From NCBI GenBank assembly GCA_041394285.1, contig JAWKIL010000001.1, positions 682,001 through 746,000 of the forward strand: a stretch of DNA of 64,000 bases, written 5' to 3'. The stretch is from CADEDH01 sp041394285 (GTDB lineage Bacteria > Actinomycetota > Acidimicrobiia > Acidimicrobiales > SZUA-35). Positions 1 through 7,921 of this stretch are shown piece after piece. Position 1 is the stretch's first letter. Each line of letters opens with the position of its first letter. A program made the translations under genes and the position numbers. The notes beneath the pieces are model-generated. The model was given only the letters and a program-made list of their open reading frames with translations, ran no database searches and was not told the DNA's origin.

Positions 1-1
1 C

Positions 2-943
2 GCCGAACACCACTTCTTCGGCTACTCGTTCTGCCCCGACAACACCGAGCTGCTGGCCTACCTGGTGGGCGTGACCAAGCAGATCGACGTCGGCACGGCA
101 GCCGTGATCATGCCCTGGAACGAGCCCCTCCAGGTGGCCGAGCGGGTGGCCCTGCTCGACAACCTGGCCCAGGGCCGGTTCCGGTTCGGCGTGGGCCGGG
201 GCTTGTCCCGGCGGGAGTACGCCCCCTTCCGGGGGATCGAGATGGACGAGAGCCGGGGCCGGTTCGACGAGGGCTCGGCCATGGTGATCGAGGCCCTGCG
301 CACCGGGTTCATCGAGGGTGACGGGCCCTACTACCCCCAACCCCGCATCGAGATCCGGCCCCGACCCGAGCGCCCCTTCGACGACCGCCTGTACTGCGTG
401 GCCTCCAGCGACGACTCGGTGGAGGCAGCAGCTCGCTTCGCCGGGCGGATGACGATGTTCGCCGACCGGGCCTGGGAGCATCGGATGCCGAGCATCACCC
501 ACTACCGTCAGCGGTTCCAGGAGCTGCACGGCCGGGAGGCCCCGGCTTTGATGACGGCCGACTTCTGCTTCTGCTGGCCCGACGCCGAGGAGGCCAAGGA
601 GAAGGCCCTCAAGTACATGGGCACCTACCTGGGCAGCCTGCTCGAGCACTACGAGGTGATGGGTGACCACTTCGCCGTCACCGAGGGCTACGACGCCTAC
701 GCCAAGGCGGCCGAGGTGCTGCGCCGGGTGGGGGAGAGCGGCTTCCTCGAGATGTTCATGAAGGCCACCGCCTGGGGCACCCCCGACCAGATCCTGTCGA
801 CCCTGGAGCAGCGCCGGGAGCTGATCGGGCCGTTCGAGTACACCACGGCCTTCCGCTACGGCGGCATCCCCTACGACGAGGCCAAGGCGTCGATGGATCT
901 GTTCGGATCCGAGGTGCTGCCCGTCATCCAGAGCTGGAGCTGA
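2..943 (+). CDS. LLM class (luciferase-like) flavin-dependent oxidoreductase, 5'-truncated
   Basis: The reading frame enters from the left edge of the window, so the N-terminus is missing; 313 residues remain. The visible start (AEHHFFGYS) is the EHHF segment typical of bacterial luciferase-like TIM-barrel oxidoreductases, and it is followed by the family's GTAAVIMPW and FGVGRGLSRREY strands. Known members use FMN or F420 to oxidise small organic substrates; nothing visible fixes the substrate or the cofactor. The C-terminal part (from about residue 150 of the visible protein) is helical, as in alkanal-monooxygenase-type members. A strong hairpin 10 bases after the stop separates it from the convergent WXG100 gene. 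Family call firm; function unknown. Confidence 0.9.
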   Translation, partial: AEHHFFGYSFCPDNTELLAYLVGVTKQIDVGTAAVIMPWNEPLQVAERVALLDNLAQGRFRFGVGRGLSRREYAPFRGIEMDESRGRFDEGSAMVIEALRTGFIEGDGPYYPQPRIEIRPRPERPFDDRLYCVASSDDSVEAAARFAGRMTMFADRAWEHRMPSITHYRQRFQELHGREAPALMTADFCFCWPDAEEAKEKALKYMGTYLGSLLEHYEVMGDHFAVTEGYDAYAKAAEVLRRVGESGFLEMFMKATAWGTPDQILSTLEQRRELIGPFEYTTAFRYGGIPYDEAKASMDLFGSEVLPVIQSWS

Positions 944-952
944 AACGAAAGT

Positions 953-989
953 AGGAGCCTGAGCCGCGGCAAGTGCGGCTCAGGCTCCT
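953..989. terminator. Perfect 15-bp inverted repeat between convergent genes
   Basis: The left arm AGGAGCCTGAGCCGC (953-967) and right arm (975-989) are exact reverse complements around a 7-base loop. The element lies between the LLM oxidoreductase stop and the WXG100 stop, so it can serve both strands. There is no clear U-tract on either side. The nonamer CAGGCTCCT at the end of the right arm is repeated immediately (981-989 and 990-998). Confidence 0.75.
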
Positions 990-1020
990 CAGGCTCCTCA
1001 GAACGGTGGCGGTGGGTGGA

Positions 1021-1305
1021 TCAGGCCACCGAGGAGCTCGTGGTCTCCTGCACGTCGGCGTTGCGCTTGGCCGTGGCGCCGGCGTCGGCCAGGGCCTGGC
1101 GGGCGGCCTTCAGGGCGGCCTTGTGCTGGGGCCAGATCTGGTTGCGGAACTGGTCGGCGTCGGGGCCGATCCACACGTCGGTGGCCGAGGCCTGCACCTG
1201 GGTGTCGATCTGGCTGATCAGCTGGTCGATCTGGGAGCCCCAGGTGTTCGACAGCCGATTGGCCAGGTCCCGCAGCTTGTCGATATCGGCGCCACGCAGT
1301 GCCAT
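1021..1305 (-). CDS. WXG100 family protein (EsxA-like small secreted protein)
   Basis: This 94-residue protein has the size and shape of WXG100 proteins: two amphipathic helices joined by a W-x-G turn, here WIG in DVWIGPDADQF around residues 44-54. There is no Sec signal. Such proteins are substrates or partners of type VII secretion systems, whose motor is an EccC ATPase; an EccC-like gene lies about 14 kb away at 15015-19385. The start is supported by an AGGAAAG ribosome-binding site nine bases upstream of ATG. The C-terminus (DVQETTSSSVA) shows no clear YxxxD/E secretion motif. It stands alone, without the paired Esx partner usual in mycobacteria, and is transcribed away from the kinase gene. 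Confidence 0.8.
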   Translation of the reverse strand: MALRGADIDKLRDLANRLSNTWGSQIDQLISQIDTQVQASATDVWIGPDADQFRNQIWPQHKAALKAARQALADAGATAKRNADVQETTSSSVA

Positions 1306-1559
1306 TGTCCGCTCTTTCCTCGTGTCGGTGGGTGCCCGCTCCGTGCGGCGCCCGCTTCGTGATGGGGTGGACGATAGGGACGGCGGCGGAGGCCGGGAAT
1401 GGGGATCGATCCCGGGAACCCGTCGTGGCTCGGTTTTTCGGATCTCTGACCGGGCGGGCCCCAGAACGGGACCCGAGGTCAGAGTTCCCCGCTTACGGAC
1501 CGGGACCTTCGGGGCTCGCGGGTATGCCTCCGGCGTGGCCGCGCTAGCCTTCGCCAGCG
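1306..1559. promoter_or_regulatory. Divergent intergenic region between WXG100 and kinase genes
   Basis: These 254 bases separate two divergently transcribed genes and must hold both promoters. I see no convincing -35/-10 pair. An 8-bp inverted repeat CTCTGACC (1444-1451) / GGTCAGAG (1477-1484) lies about 75 bases before the kinase start and could be an operator or leader hairpin; this is weak. Confidence 0.35.
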
Positions 1560-4082
1560 GTGAGGCGGCCCGAGATCCCCGGATTCTCCCAGCTGGTCGA
1601 GATCGGCGAGGGGGCGTCGGCCACCGTGTACCGGGCCGATCAGCCGGCTCACGGCCGCCAGGTGGCCATCAAGGTGCTGAACGCCACGATGGTGGCCGAG
1701 GCCGACCGGCTGGCTTTCGAGCGGGAGCTCACCGCCATGGGCCGCCTGGCCGACCATCCCCACATCGTCGATCTGCTGCAGAGCGGGTTCAGCGACGACG
1801 GGCGGCCCTACATCGTGATGCCCTGGTACCGGCGGGGGAACTACGCCGCCCGGGTGGATCGGGACGGCCCGCTGGCCTGGATCGAGGTACTGGACTTCGG
1901 GGTGAAGGTGGCCTCCGCCCTCCATACCGCCCACACCCGCCAGATCGTGCACCGCGACGTGAAGCCGGCCAACGTGTTCATGGGCACGTTCGCCGGTCAT
2001 CCGATCCTGGCCGACTTCGGCATCTCGTCGTTCGTGCGCCCCTCGCTCGACGGGCAGCCGACGGTGACGATCTCCACCACGCCCCTGTTCGCCGCGCCCG
2101 AGGTGCTCAATGGGGAGCGGCCGAGTGCGGCCAGCGACCTGTACTCGTTCGGGGCCACCCTGTTCAGCCTGCTGACCGGGCGGGCGGCCTACAGCGGGCC
2201 GTCGATGGAGGTGCTGGTGGCAGCGATCACGTCGGATCGGCCCCCGCCTCGGCCCGACAGCGGCGCCCCGCCCGCCCTCGACGACCTCGTGGTGGCCATG
2301 CTGGCCAAGGAACCCGACGACCGGCCCCCGTCCCTGCTCGACATCGCCCACCGGCTGGCCGGCCTGCAGCGGGCGCTGGGCCTCGATCCCACGCCCGTGG
2401 TGGTCGACGACGGCGGTCCCGATACGGCGTGGGCCGGTGCGGCCACCGGCGCCGACGAGAGCTGGGCCACCCACACCACAGCCCCGCCGGCCGACCTGCC
2501 CGCCGCTGGCCGGTGGGCCACGGAGACCACGGTGCCACCCGCCGGACCGGCGTCGGCGCCGGTACCGGCCGGGACCACGGCGCCCCCGGTGGCGCCGGTG
2601 GCCCCGGTCCAACCGCCGGCTGTGCCGGTGGCGCCGGTCCAACCCCCGGTGGCGCCGGTGGCGCCGGTCCAACCCCCGGTGGCGCCGGTCCGACCCCCGG
2701 CTGTGCCGGTGCCGCCGACCGAGGTGGCGGGCGACCGGAGCCTCTCCCTCAACCGGGGCCTCGACCTCGACCGGGAGCTCGACCCCGACCGGGACCCCGA
2801 CCTCGACCCCGGGGCGGAGCCGGGGCTGTCGGCTGCGGCGCCGGAGGGTCGGGCCGATGGTGAAGGGGCGGGCGGTCCCGGGGCGGTGCCGGCCGGGCTG
2901 GAGACGGTGGAGGTGCGACCCGAGCACCGGGTGCCCGACCCTCGCCGGGAACGACCGCCCGAGCCCCAGCCGCCGGCGGCGCCGGCCCGGCGGCGCTGGC
3001 CCCGGGCGGTGGCGGCGCTGGTGGCGGTGGCCGGGCTCGTGCTGGGGGTCGGCTACCTGTCCTCCCTCCGGAGCGACCGCGCCGACCCACCGGCAGCGGC
3101 CACCGGTGCCTGGACCTCGACCCCGGCGCTGGTGGCGTCGGCCCCCGCCCACGAGGGCCCGGTCCGGGCCGTGGCCTTCGCCCCCGACGGCGCCTGGCTC
3201 GCCACCGGGGGCCAGGATGGTGTGCTCCGCCTCGCTCCCGCCGGAGACCCGGGGACCGCCGTCGCCATCGCCACCGGGGAGGGCTGGGTGCTCGGCCTGG
3301 CCTGGTCGCCCGACGGCACGGCGCTGGCCACAGCCAGCAGCACCGGCTCGGTGACCGTCCGTCCGGTGGCCGACCCGGCCGGCCCCGGATCGGCCCCCGA
3401 GCCGGCCCCCGCCCCGACCACCGTCATCGCCGCCCACCCCGGCTCCACGGCCGAGGCGGTCGCCTGGTCGCCCGACGGCGGGACGCTGGCCTCGGCCGGC
3501 GGCGACGGCCAGGTCCGCCTGTGGCGGCCCGACGGCACCCCGATCCGCAACCTCGCCACCGGGTCGGCCGGGGGCGACCAGCAGGCCAGGCCGCCCCAGC
3601 TCGCCGTCGGCTGGTCGCCCGACGGAAGCCGGGTGGCGGCCGGCGGCAAGGATGGCGTGCTCCGGGTGTGGGACGCCGCCAGCGGCCAGCTCCTGGCCTC
3701 GCTCGCCCTGCCCGACTGGGTCCGCTCGATCGACTGGTCGCCCGACGGTCGAAACCTGGCCACCTCCAGCCCCGACGGCGTGTCCCGGGTGGTGAGCCCC
3801 GACGGCGGCCAGGTGACAGCCGAGCGGGCCGTAGGCGTGGATCTCACCGGCCCGACGCGGTGGTCGCCCGACGGCCGGCGCCTGGCCGCCGGGACGGTGA
3901 CGGGCCAGATGGTGGTGTGGGATCCCGCCACCGGCGACGAGCTGGCCCGCGCCGGGACCGCCGGCGGCGAGGAGGGCACCGACCGGGCCGTGCTGGCCGT
4001 GGCCTGGGCACCCGCCGGCGACCGTGTGGTGGTCGGCCGCCAGGACGGCAGCGTGGACATCTGGGCTGGTGAGGGGGACTGA
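1560..4082 (+). CDS. Membrane Ser/Thr protein kinase with C-terminal WD40 beta-propeller
   Basis: This 840-residue protein starts at GTG. The N-terminal Hanks-type kinase (about residues 8-275) keeps the key residues: glycine loop GEGASATV at 16-23, Lys38 (VAIK), HRD at 131-133 (IVHRDVKPAN) and DFG at 152-154, followed by an APE motif (AAPEVL). A Pro/Val/Ala-rich linker with repeated PVAPVAPVQPP units follows (about 340-390), then an acidic stretch, one membrane span (about 480-500) and a C-terminal domain with several WSPDG...LA motifs of WD40 repeats (about 520-836). The topology predicts a cytoplasmic kinase with an external propeller acting as sensor or scaffold. It lies 136 bases upstream of the Tad operon on the same strand. 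Substrates are unknown; the FHA-type proteins at 14167-19385 are logical readers of its phosphorylation. Confidence 0.92.
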   Translation: MRRPEIPGFSQLVEIGEGASATVYRADQPAHGRQVAIKVLNATMVAEADRLAFERELTAMGRLADHPHIVDLLQSGFSDDGRPYIVMPWYRRGNYAARVDRDGPLAWIEVLDFGVKVASALHTAHTRQIVHRDVKPANVFMGTFAGHPILADFGISSFVRPSLDGQPTVTISTTPLFAAPEVLNGERPSAASDLYSFGATLFSLLTGRAAYSGPSMEVLVAAITSDRPPPRPDSGAPPALDDLVVAMLAKEPDDRPPSLLDIAHRLAGLQRALGLDPTPVVVDDGGPDTAWAGAATGADESWATHTTAPPADLPAAGRWATETTVPPAGPASAPVPAGTTAPPVAPVAPVQPPAVPVAPVQPPVAPVAPVQPPVAPVRPPAVPVPPTEVAGDRSLSLNRGLDLDRELDPDRDPDLDPGAEPGLSAAAPEGRADGEGAGGPGAVPAGLETVEVRPEHRVPDPRRERPPEPQPPAAPARRRWPRAVAALVAVAGLVLGVGYLSSLRSDRADPPAAATGAWTSTPALVASAPAHEGPVRAVAFAPDGAWLATGGQDGVLRLAPAGDPGTAVAIATGEGWVLGLAWSPDGTALATASSTGSVTVRPVADPAGPGSAPEPAPAPTTVIAAHPGSTAEAVAWSPDGGTLASAGGDGQVRLWRPDGTPIRNLATGSAGGDQQARPPQLAVGWSPDGSRVAAGGKDGVLRVWDAASGQLLASLALPDWVRSIDWSPDGRNLATSSPDGVSRVVSPDGGQVTAERAVGVDLTGPTRWSPDGRRLAAGTVTGQMVVWDPATGDELARAGTAGGEEGTDRAVLAVAWAPAGDRVVVGRQDGSVDIWAGEGD
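2584..2715 (+). repeat. Pro/Val/Ala-rich coding repeat in kinase linker
   Basis: Imperfect tandem copies of a GC-rich unit encode PVAPVQPP-type repeats in the linker between the kinase domain and the membrane span. The copies differ by small substitutions and unit gains, which points to slippage-prone sequence; linker length may vary between strains. Confidence 0.6.
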
Positions 4083-4162
4083 GCGGGCCGCGCCCGGTAC
4101 CGGGCGAACGATGGGAGGGGGATCGGTCCCCGTCACCGCCCGACCGGACGCCGGGGGGCTCG

Positions 4163-4171
4163 TGCTATAAC
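4163..4171 (+). promoter_or_regulatory. Extended -10 promoter candidate for the Tad operon
   Basis: TGCTATAAC matches an extended -10 element (TGn followed by TATAAC). It stands out as AT-containing sequence in a GC-rich gap and lies 48 bases before the first Tad gene. No clear -35 hexamer is visible. Confidence 0.4.
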
Positions 4172-4218
4172 TCCCGGGTGATTCGGTTCCAAACTCCGGA
4201 TCCCGGCGGGCGAGTGTC

Positions 4219-4920
4219 ATGTTGAGCCGGGAGCGCGTCTCGACCCCGGTGGTCGTGCCTGGCACGCCACCTCCTCCCGCGGCCGGATCGGTGGCCGTTG
4301 TCGGCTCCCAGCCGGTGCGGATCGGACGGCGCAAGTGGCGCCCCGGCCTCCTCCTGGGCGGAACCGCCCTGGTCGTGGGCTCGATGCTGGCCGGTCTGAT
4401 GCTGTTCAGCTCGGGCCGGACCACCAGTCCGGTCCTGGTTGCGGCCCACGACCTGGTGCCGGGTGAGAGCCTCACCAACGACGATTTCGTGCTGCGCGAC
4501 GTCACCCTCGACGGCTCGTTCGAGGCGGTGACCCTGAGCGAGAAGAACGCCCTCTTCGCCGACGGGATCACCCGCACCGTGCAGGTGTTCGTACCCCAGG
4601 GCTCGATCGTCACCGAGCGCCATTTCGTGGCCCGGGCCGAGGCGGTCCCCGAGGGCAAGACCGTGGTGGGCATGAAGCTGAAGGCCGGCGACTACCCGGC
4701 CGGGATCGCCATCGGCGACCGGGTGGCCCTGTTCGGCACGGGAGACCAATCCACCGCCTCCGCCGCCGACCTCGGTATCGGCGAGGTCCGCTACGCCCTG
4801 ATCGACGAGCGGTCGGGGGATCTGGTGGCCGACGTGATGATCGACGAGGCGGTGCGGTTGCGGGTGATCCAGGCCCAGGCCGTGGACCGCCTGATCCTCG
4901 GCCTCGTGCGCAACGGCTGA
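4219..4920 (+). CDS. cpaB: CpaB/RcpC-like SAF-domain pilus assembly protein
   Basis: This 233-residue protein has a Pro-rich cytoplasmic N-terminus, one membrane span (about residues 48-70, LLLGGTALVVGSMLAGLMLF), and an external SAF domain beginning VLVAAHDLVPGESLTNDDF (about 76-95). That span plus SAF layout is characteristic of CpaB/RcpC, which in Tad systems helps assemble or stabilise the export apparatus. Gram-positive Tad loci lack a secretin, so here it probably acts at the membrane-wall interface. It is the first gene of a run reaching 14122 and the next gene starts 18 bases after its stop. Family call good; precise role inferred. Confidence 0.8.
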   Translation: MLSRERVSTPVVVPGTPPPPAAGSVAVVGSQPVRIGRRKWRPGLLLGGTALVVGSMLAGLMLFSSGRTTSPVLVAAHDLVPGESLTNDDFVLRDVTLDGSFEAVTLSEKNALFADGITRTVQVFVPQGSIVTERHFVARAEAVPEGKTVVGMKLKAGDYPAGIAIGDRVALFGTGDQSTASAADLGIGEVRYALIDERSGDLVADVMIDEAVRLRVIQAQAVDRLILGLVRNG

Positions 4921-4938
4921 GAGCGGGGTCGGTTCGTC

Positions 4939-5709
4939 GTGCTGGTCACCGTGTCGTCGGTCCGGGGGGCGCCGGGGACCACCTCGTGGGCCCTGATGCT
5001 CGCCCTGGCCTGGCCCCATCCCCTGGATCGGGTACTGGTGGAGGCCGACCCGGTGGGCGGGGTGCTCGGGCCCCGGTACGACCTCCCCCTCCAACCGGGG
5101 GTGGCGACCCTCCTGTCGGCCACCCGTTCCGGCCGGTTCGAGCCGTCGTTCCAGCTCTCGTCGGCGGCCAGCCTCCTGCGGGCCGGTGAGGAGGGGAGCG
5201 GTGGCCTGTGGGTGGCCCCCGGGTTGCTGGCGGCCGACGAGTCCCTGGCGGCCTGGCGGGCTGTGGCCGCCCCGGCCGCCGCCGCCATGAGCCGGGACCC
5301 CCGGCTGTGGCTGGTCGACTGCGGCCGTCCCTGGCCGGGATCGCCGATGGAGTCCCTCACCGGCGCGGCCGCACTGAACCTGGTGGTGTCCGACGGCAGC
5401 CTCGGCTCGCTCGTCGCCCTGCGGTCCCGCCTGGCCGTCCTGGGTCGGGTCGCTCTGCTCGTGGTCGGCGATCTGGCCTACCCCCTGGACGAGGTGACGG
5501 CCTACGCCGGCACCCCGCTGGTGTGGACCCTGCCCTGGGCCGACGACCTCGCCGGCCTGGCCGGCCAGCTCGTCGGCCAGCGGCGCCGGGCCCGGCAGAC
5601 GAGGCCCTGGCGCCGGGCCATCGAGGTGGCCCACGAGCTGGCCGCCACCCTGCCTGCCCTCAACGGCGCGCCGTCCGCGGGCGCGGTGGCGCCGTCGGAG
5701 ACGCCATGA
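4939..5709 (+). CDS. TadZ/CpaE-like ParA-family protein with degenerate P-loop
   Basis: This 256-residue protein starts at GTG and resembles MinD/ParA-type ATPases such as TadZ/CpaE, which localise Tad pili to a cell site. The N-terminal strand leads into RGAPGTTSW (about residues 9-17), where a ParA Walker A would read KGGxGKTT/S. Both lysines, the signature lysine and the Walker lysine, are replaced (R and T). The switch-like strand VLVEADPVGG and the strand LWLVDCG remain recognisable. It may have lost ATP hydrolysis and act as a scaffold, as proposed for some TadZ proteins. It lies between cpaB and cpaF and overlaps cpaF by four bases (ATGA). Confidence 0.7.
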   Translation: MLVTVSSVRGAPGTTSWALMLALAWPHPLDRVLVEADPVGGVLGPRYDLPLQPGVATLLSATRSGRFEPSFQLSSAASLLRAGEEGSGGLWVAPGLLAADESLAAWRAVAAPAAAAMSRDPRLWLVDCGRPWPGSPMESLTGAAALNLVVSDGSLGSLVALRSRLAVLGRVALLVVGDLAYPLDEVTAYAGTPLVWTLPWADDLAGLAGQLVGQRRRARQTRPWRRAIEVAHELAATLPALNGAPSAGAVAPSETP

Positions 5710-7034
5710 GCACCGAGACCGACGCCCTGTTCGAACGCCTGGTGAGCGCCAGCCGGGCCGCCATCCAGGAGTCGCAGGCGCTGGCCGTGGGCGACGGCCG
5801 GGCCCGCCTGTCGCAGGACGCCATGGAGGCCATCGCCGTCGACGCCATCCGGGTGGAGCTGAACCGCGACGCCGAGAGCCGGATCAGGGCCGGCCGGGCC
5901 CCGCTGGCCACCGAGCAGGAACAGACCCTGGTGCGCCGGGTCACCCGCCACGTCACCGGCCTGGGGCCGGTGGAGGAGTTCCTGGCCGACGAGGAGGTGG
6001 AGGAGATCTACGGCCACTACGACTACGTGCAGGTCGACAAGGGCGGCCGCCCCTTCGCCGTGTTCCGCGACGTGTGGCCCTCGGAGCAGGCCATGCTCCA
6101 GTGGCTGGCCGACCTGGCCCGCAACCGGGGCCTCACCGAGCGTCAGTTCAACGCCGGCTCGCCCCTGCTGGTGCTGCGGCTCCGGGCCGGGATGCGGCTC
6201 AGCGCCGTGCGGGACGTGTCGCAGCGGGCCGTGTTCAACCTCCGGCGCAACACCCTGCAGCGGGTCACGCTCGACGGGCTGGTGCGCAACGGCATGGTGC
6301 CGTCCCACCTGGGAGCCCTGCTGCGGGTGGCCATGGCCAGCGACCTCATGCGGATCGTGTTCGTGGGGGCCACCGGGGCGGGCAAGACCACGCTGGCCCG
6401 GGCCTGCCTCGACGAGCTCGACCCGTCGAAGAACGTGGTGATCGTGGAGGACACGGCCGAGATCGACATGTGGCACCGGGACCGCCATCCCCTGTTCCAC
6501 TCCTTCGAGGTGCGGGAGCCCAACAGCGAGGGAGAGGGCGGCATCCAGATGGCGGAGCTGGTGAAGCAGACCCTGCGCCACCGGCCCGACTGGTTCTGCG
6601 TGGGCGAGTGCCGCGACGGCGACACGGCGGCCGAGATGCTCAAGGCCATGACGTCGGGCCACAGCTCGCTGACCACGGTCCACGCCGAGTCGGCCCGGGG
6701 TGGGATCGCCAAGCTCGCCCTGATGCTGGCCCTGTCGGAGAGCCAGCTGAACCTGTCGGTGGCCCACAACCTGATCGCCGAAGGGGTGGACCTCATGTGC
6801 CACGTGGTGCGGGACCCCCGGGACGGTCGTCGCTACATCTCCGAGATCATCGAGGTCGCCGGTTTCGACGGCAGCCAGGCCGTGGTCAACCAGATCTACC
6901 GCGCCGCCGACACCCGGTTCGGCTATTCCCGGGTGGCCACGTTCTCACCACCGCTGGAAGACCGGCTGGCCCGCCTGGGGCTCGATCTGGTGGGCTTCTA
7001 CCGGGCCTGCGGGGCCCAGGAGGTTGTGGGCTGA
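5706..7034 (+). CDS. cpaF: CpaF/TadA secretion ATPase of the Tad pilus
   Basis: This 442-residue protein is the motor ATPase of the Tad machine, a type II/IV secretion-family hexameric ATPase that powers pilin assembly. The Walker A motif GATGAGKTT centres on Lys227; VVIVEDTAEI supplies the Asp-box-like acidic strand, CVGECRDGDTAAEM the Walker B region, and GHSSLTTVHAES the His-box region. The N-terminal domain (about 1-150) fits the CpaF layout. The chosen ATG at 5706 overlaps the stop of the preceding gene; the reading frame is open further upstream, but that part only shadows the preceding gene. It is followed directly by tadB through a TGATG junction, so translation is probably coupled. 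Confidence 0.93.
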   Translation: MSTETDALFERLVSASRAAIQESQALAVGDGRARLSQDAMEAIAVDAIRVELNRDAESRIRAGRAPLATEQEQTLVRRVTRHVTGLGPVEEFLADEEVEEIYGHYDYVQVDKGGRPFAVFRDVWPSEQAMLQWLADLARNRGLTERQFNAGSPLLVLRLRAGMRLSAVRDVSQRAVFNLRRNTLQRVTLDGLVRNGMVPSHLGALLRVAMASDLMRIVFVGATGAGKTTLARACLDELDPSKNVVIVEDTAEIDMWHRDRHPLFHSFEVREPNSEGEGGIQMAELVKQTLRHRPDWFCVGECRDGDTAAEMLKAMTSGHSSLTTVHAESARGGIAKLALMLALSESQLNLSVAHNLIAEGVDLMCHVVRDPRDGRRYISEIIEVAGFDGSQAVVNQIYRAADTRFGYSRVATFSPPLEDRLARLGLDLVGFYRACGAQEVVG

Positions 7035-7921
7035 TGCGACCCCTCCTCGGCGCGGGCATCGGGGCCCTGGTGGCCGCCGGGATCCTGCTCGCCATCCAGT
7101 CCTTCCGGTCCGAGCCGCCCGAGCGGTCCCGAGGCGTGAACGGGCTGCCGCCCGACACCGGGATCCTGCTGATCTGGTTCGGTGTGGCGGTGGTGGTGGG
7201 CCTCGTCACCGGTGTCGCCTCCCGCTGGCCCGCCCTCGGGCTGGGTGTGGCGGCCCTGGTGCTGGTGGGCCGGTTGTGGCAGATGGCCAGCCGGGAGCGG
7301 CGGATCTACTACCAGACCACCGAGGCCATCTCGGTGTGGGTCGACATGATCAAGGACACCCTGGTGGGCGGGGGTGGGCTGAGCCAGTCGATCGAGTCGA
7401 CGGCGTCGCTGGCGCCCGAGGTGATCCGGCCCGAGGTGGTGCGCCTGGCCGCCGCCCAGCGGACCCTGCCCCAGGCCGAGGCGCTGCGCCAGTTCGGGGC
7501 GGCCATGGCCCATCCCACCGCCGACCTGGTGGTGCTGGCGCTGATGGTGGCGAGCGAGAACCAGGCCCGGGATCTGCCCCGGCTGCTGGCCCGCACCGCC
7601 GAGCAGGCCCGGTCCCGCAACACCGCCGTGCTCCAGATCGAGACCGAGCGGTCGCAGCTCTACACCGAGGCCCGGGCCACCGTGATCAGCATCGGCCTGC
7701 TCGGTGTGGTGATCACCCTCATCGCCAAGGACTTCCTCGAGCCCTACAGCACGTTCGCCGGCCAGATCGTGCTGGGCGTGGTGATGGCCATCGTGGTGGC
7801 CTCGGCCGCCCTGCTGGTACAGGCTGGCCGCCCCCAACCCGAACGGCGGCTCCTGGCCCCGGAGCTGAGCGCCCAGATCGTGGCCGACGGGTCGGGCGCC
7901 GGGGCCGGGACGGTGCGATGA
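7034..7921 (+). CDS. tadB: TadB-like inner-membrane platform protein (T2SS F family)
   Basis: This 295-residue membrane protein has N-terminal spans (about residues 3-22, 45-62 and 68-83), a cytoplasmic helical domain with typical F-family features (AISVWVDMIKDTLVGGGGLSQ, then LVVLALMVASENQARDLP), and two C-terminal spans around GLLGVVITLIAKDF and IVLGVVMAIVVASAALLV. TadB and TadC form the membrane platform on which CpaF acts. The start uses the ATG that overlaps the cpaF stop by one base; the frame is open upstream only because of the GC-rich shadow. Confidence 0.87.
   Translation: MRPLLGAGIGALVAAGILLAIQSFRSEPPERSRGVNGLPPDTGILLIWFGVAVVVGLVTGVASRWPALGLGVAALVLVGRLWQMASRERRIYYQTTEAISVWVDMIKDTLVGGGGLSQSIESTASLAPEVIRPEVVRLAAAQRTLPQAEALRQFGAAMAHPTADLVVLALMVASENQARDLPRLLARTAEQARSRNTAVLQIETERSQLYTEARATVISIGLLGVVITLIAKDFLEPYSTFAGQIVLGVVMAIVVASAALLVQAGRPQPERRLLAPELSAQIVADGSGAGAGTVR

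Noticed and set aside
1479..4673. Open frame of over 1000 codons on the minus strand
   Set aside because: It is antisense to the kinase and cpaB genes, is extremely Gly/Pro/Arg/His-rich and has no domain. High GC creates such open frames.
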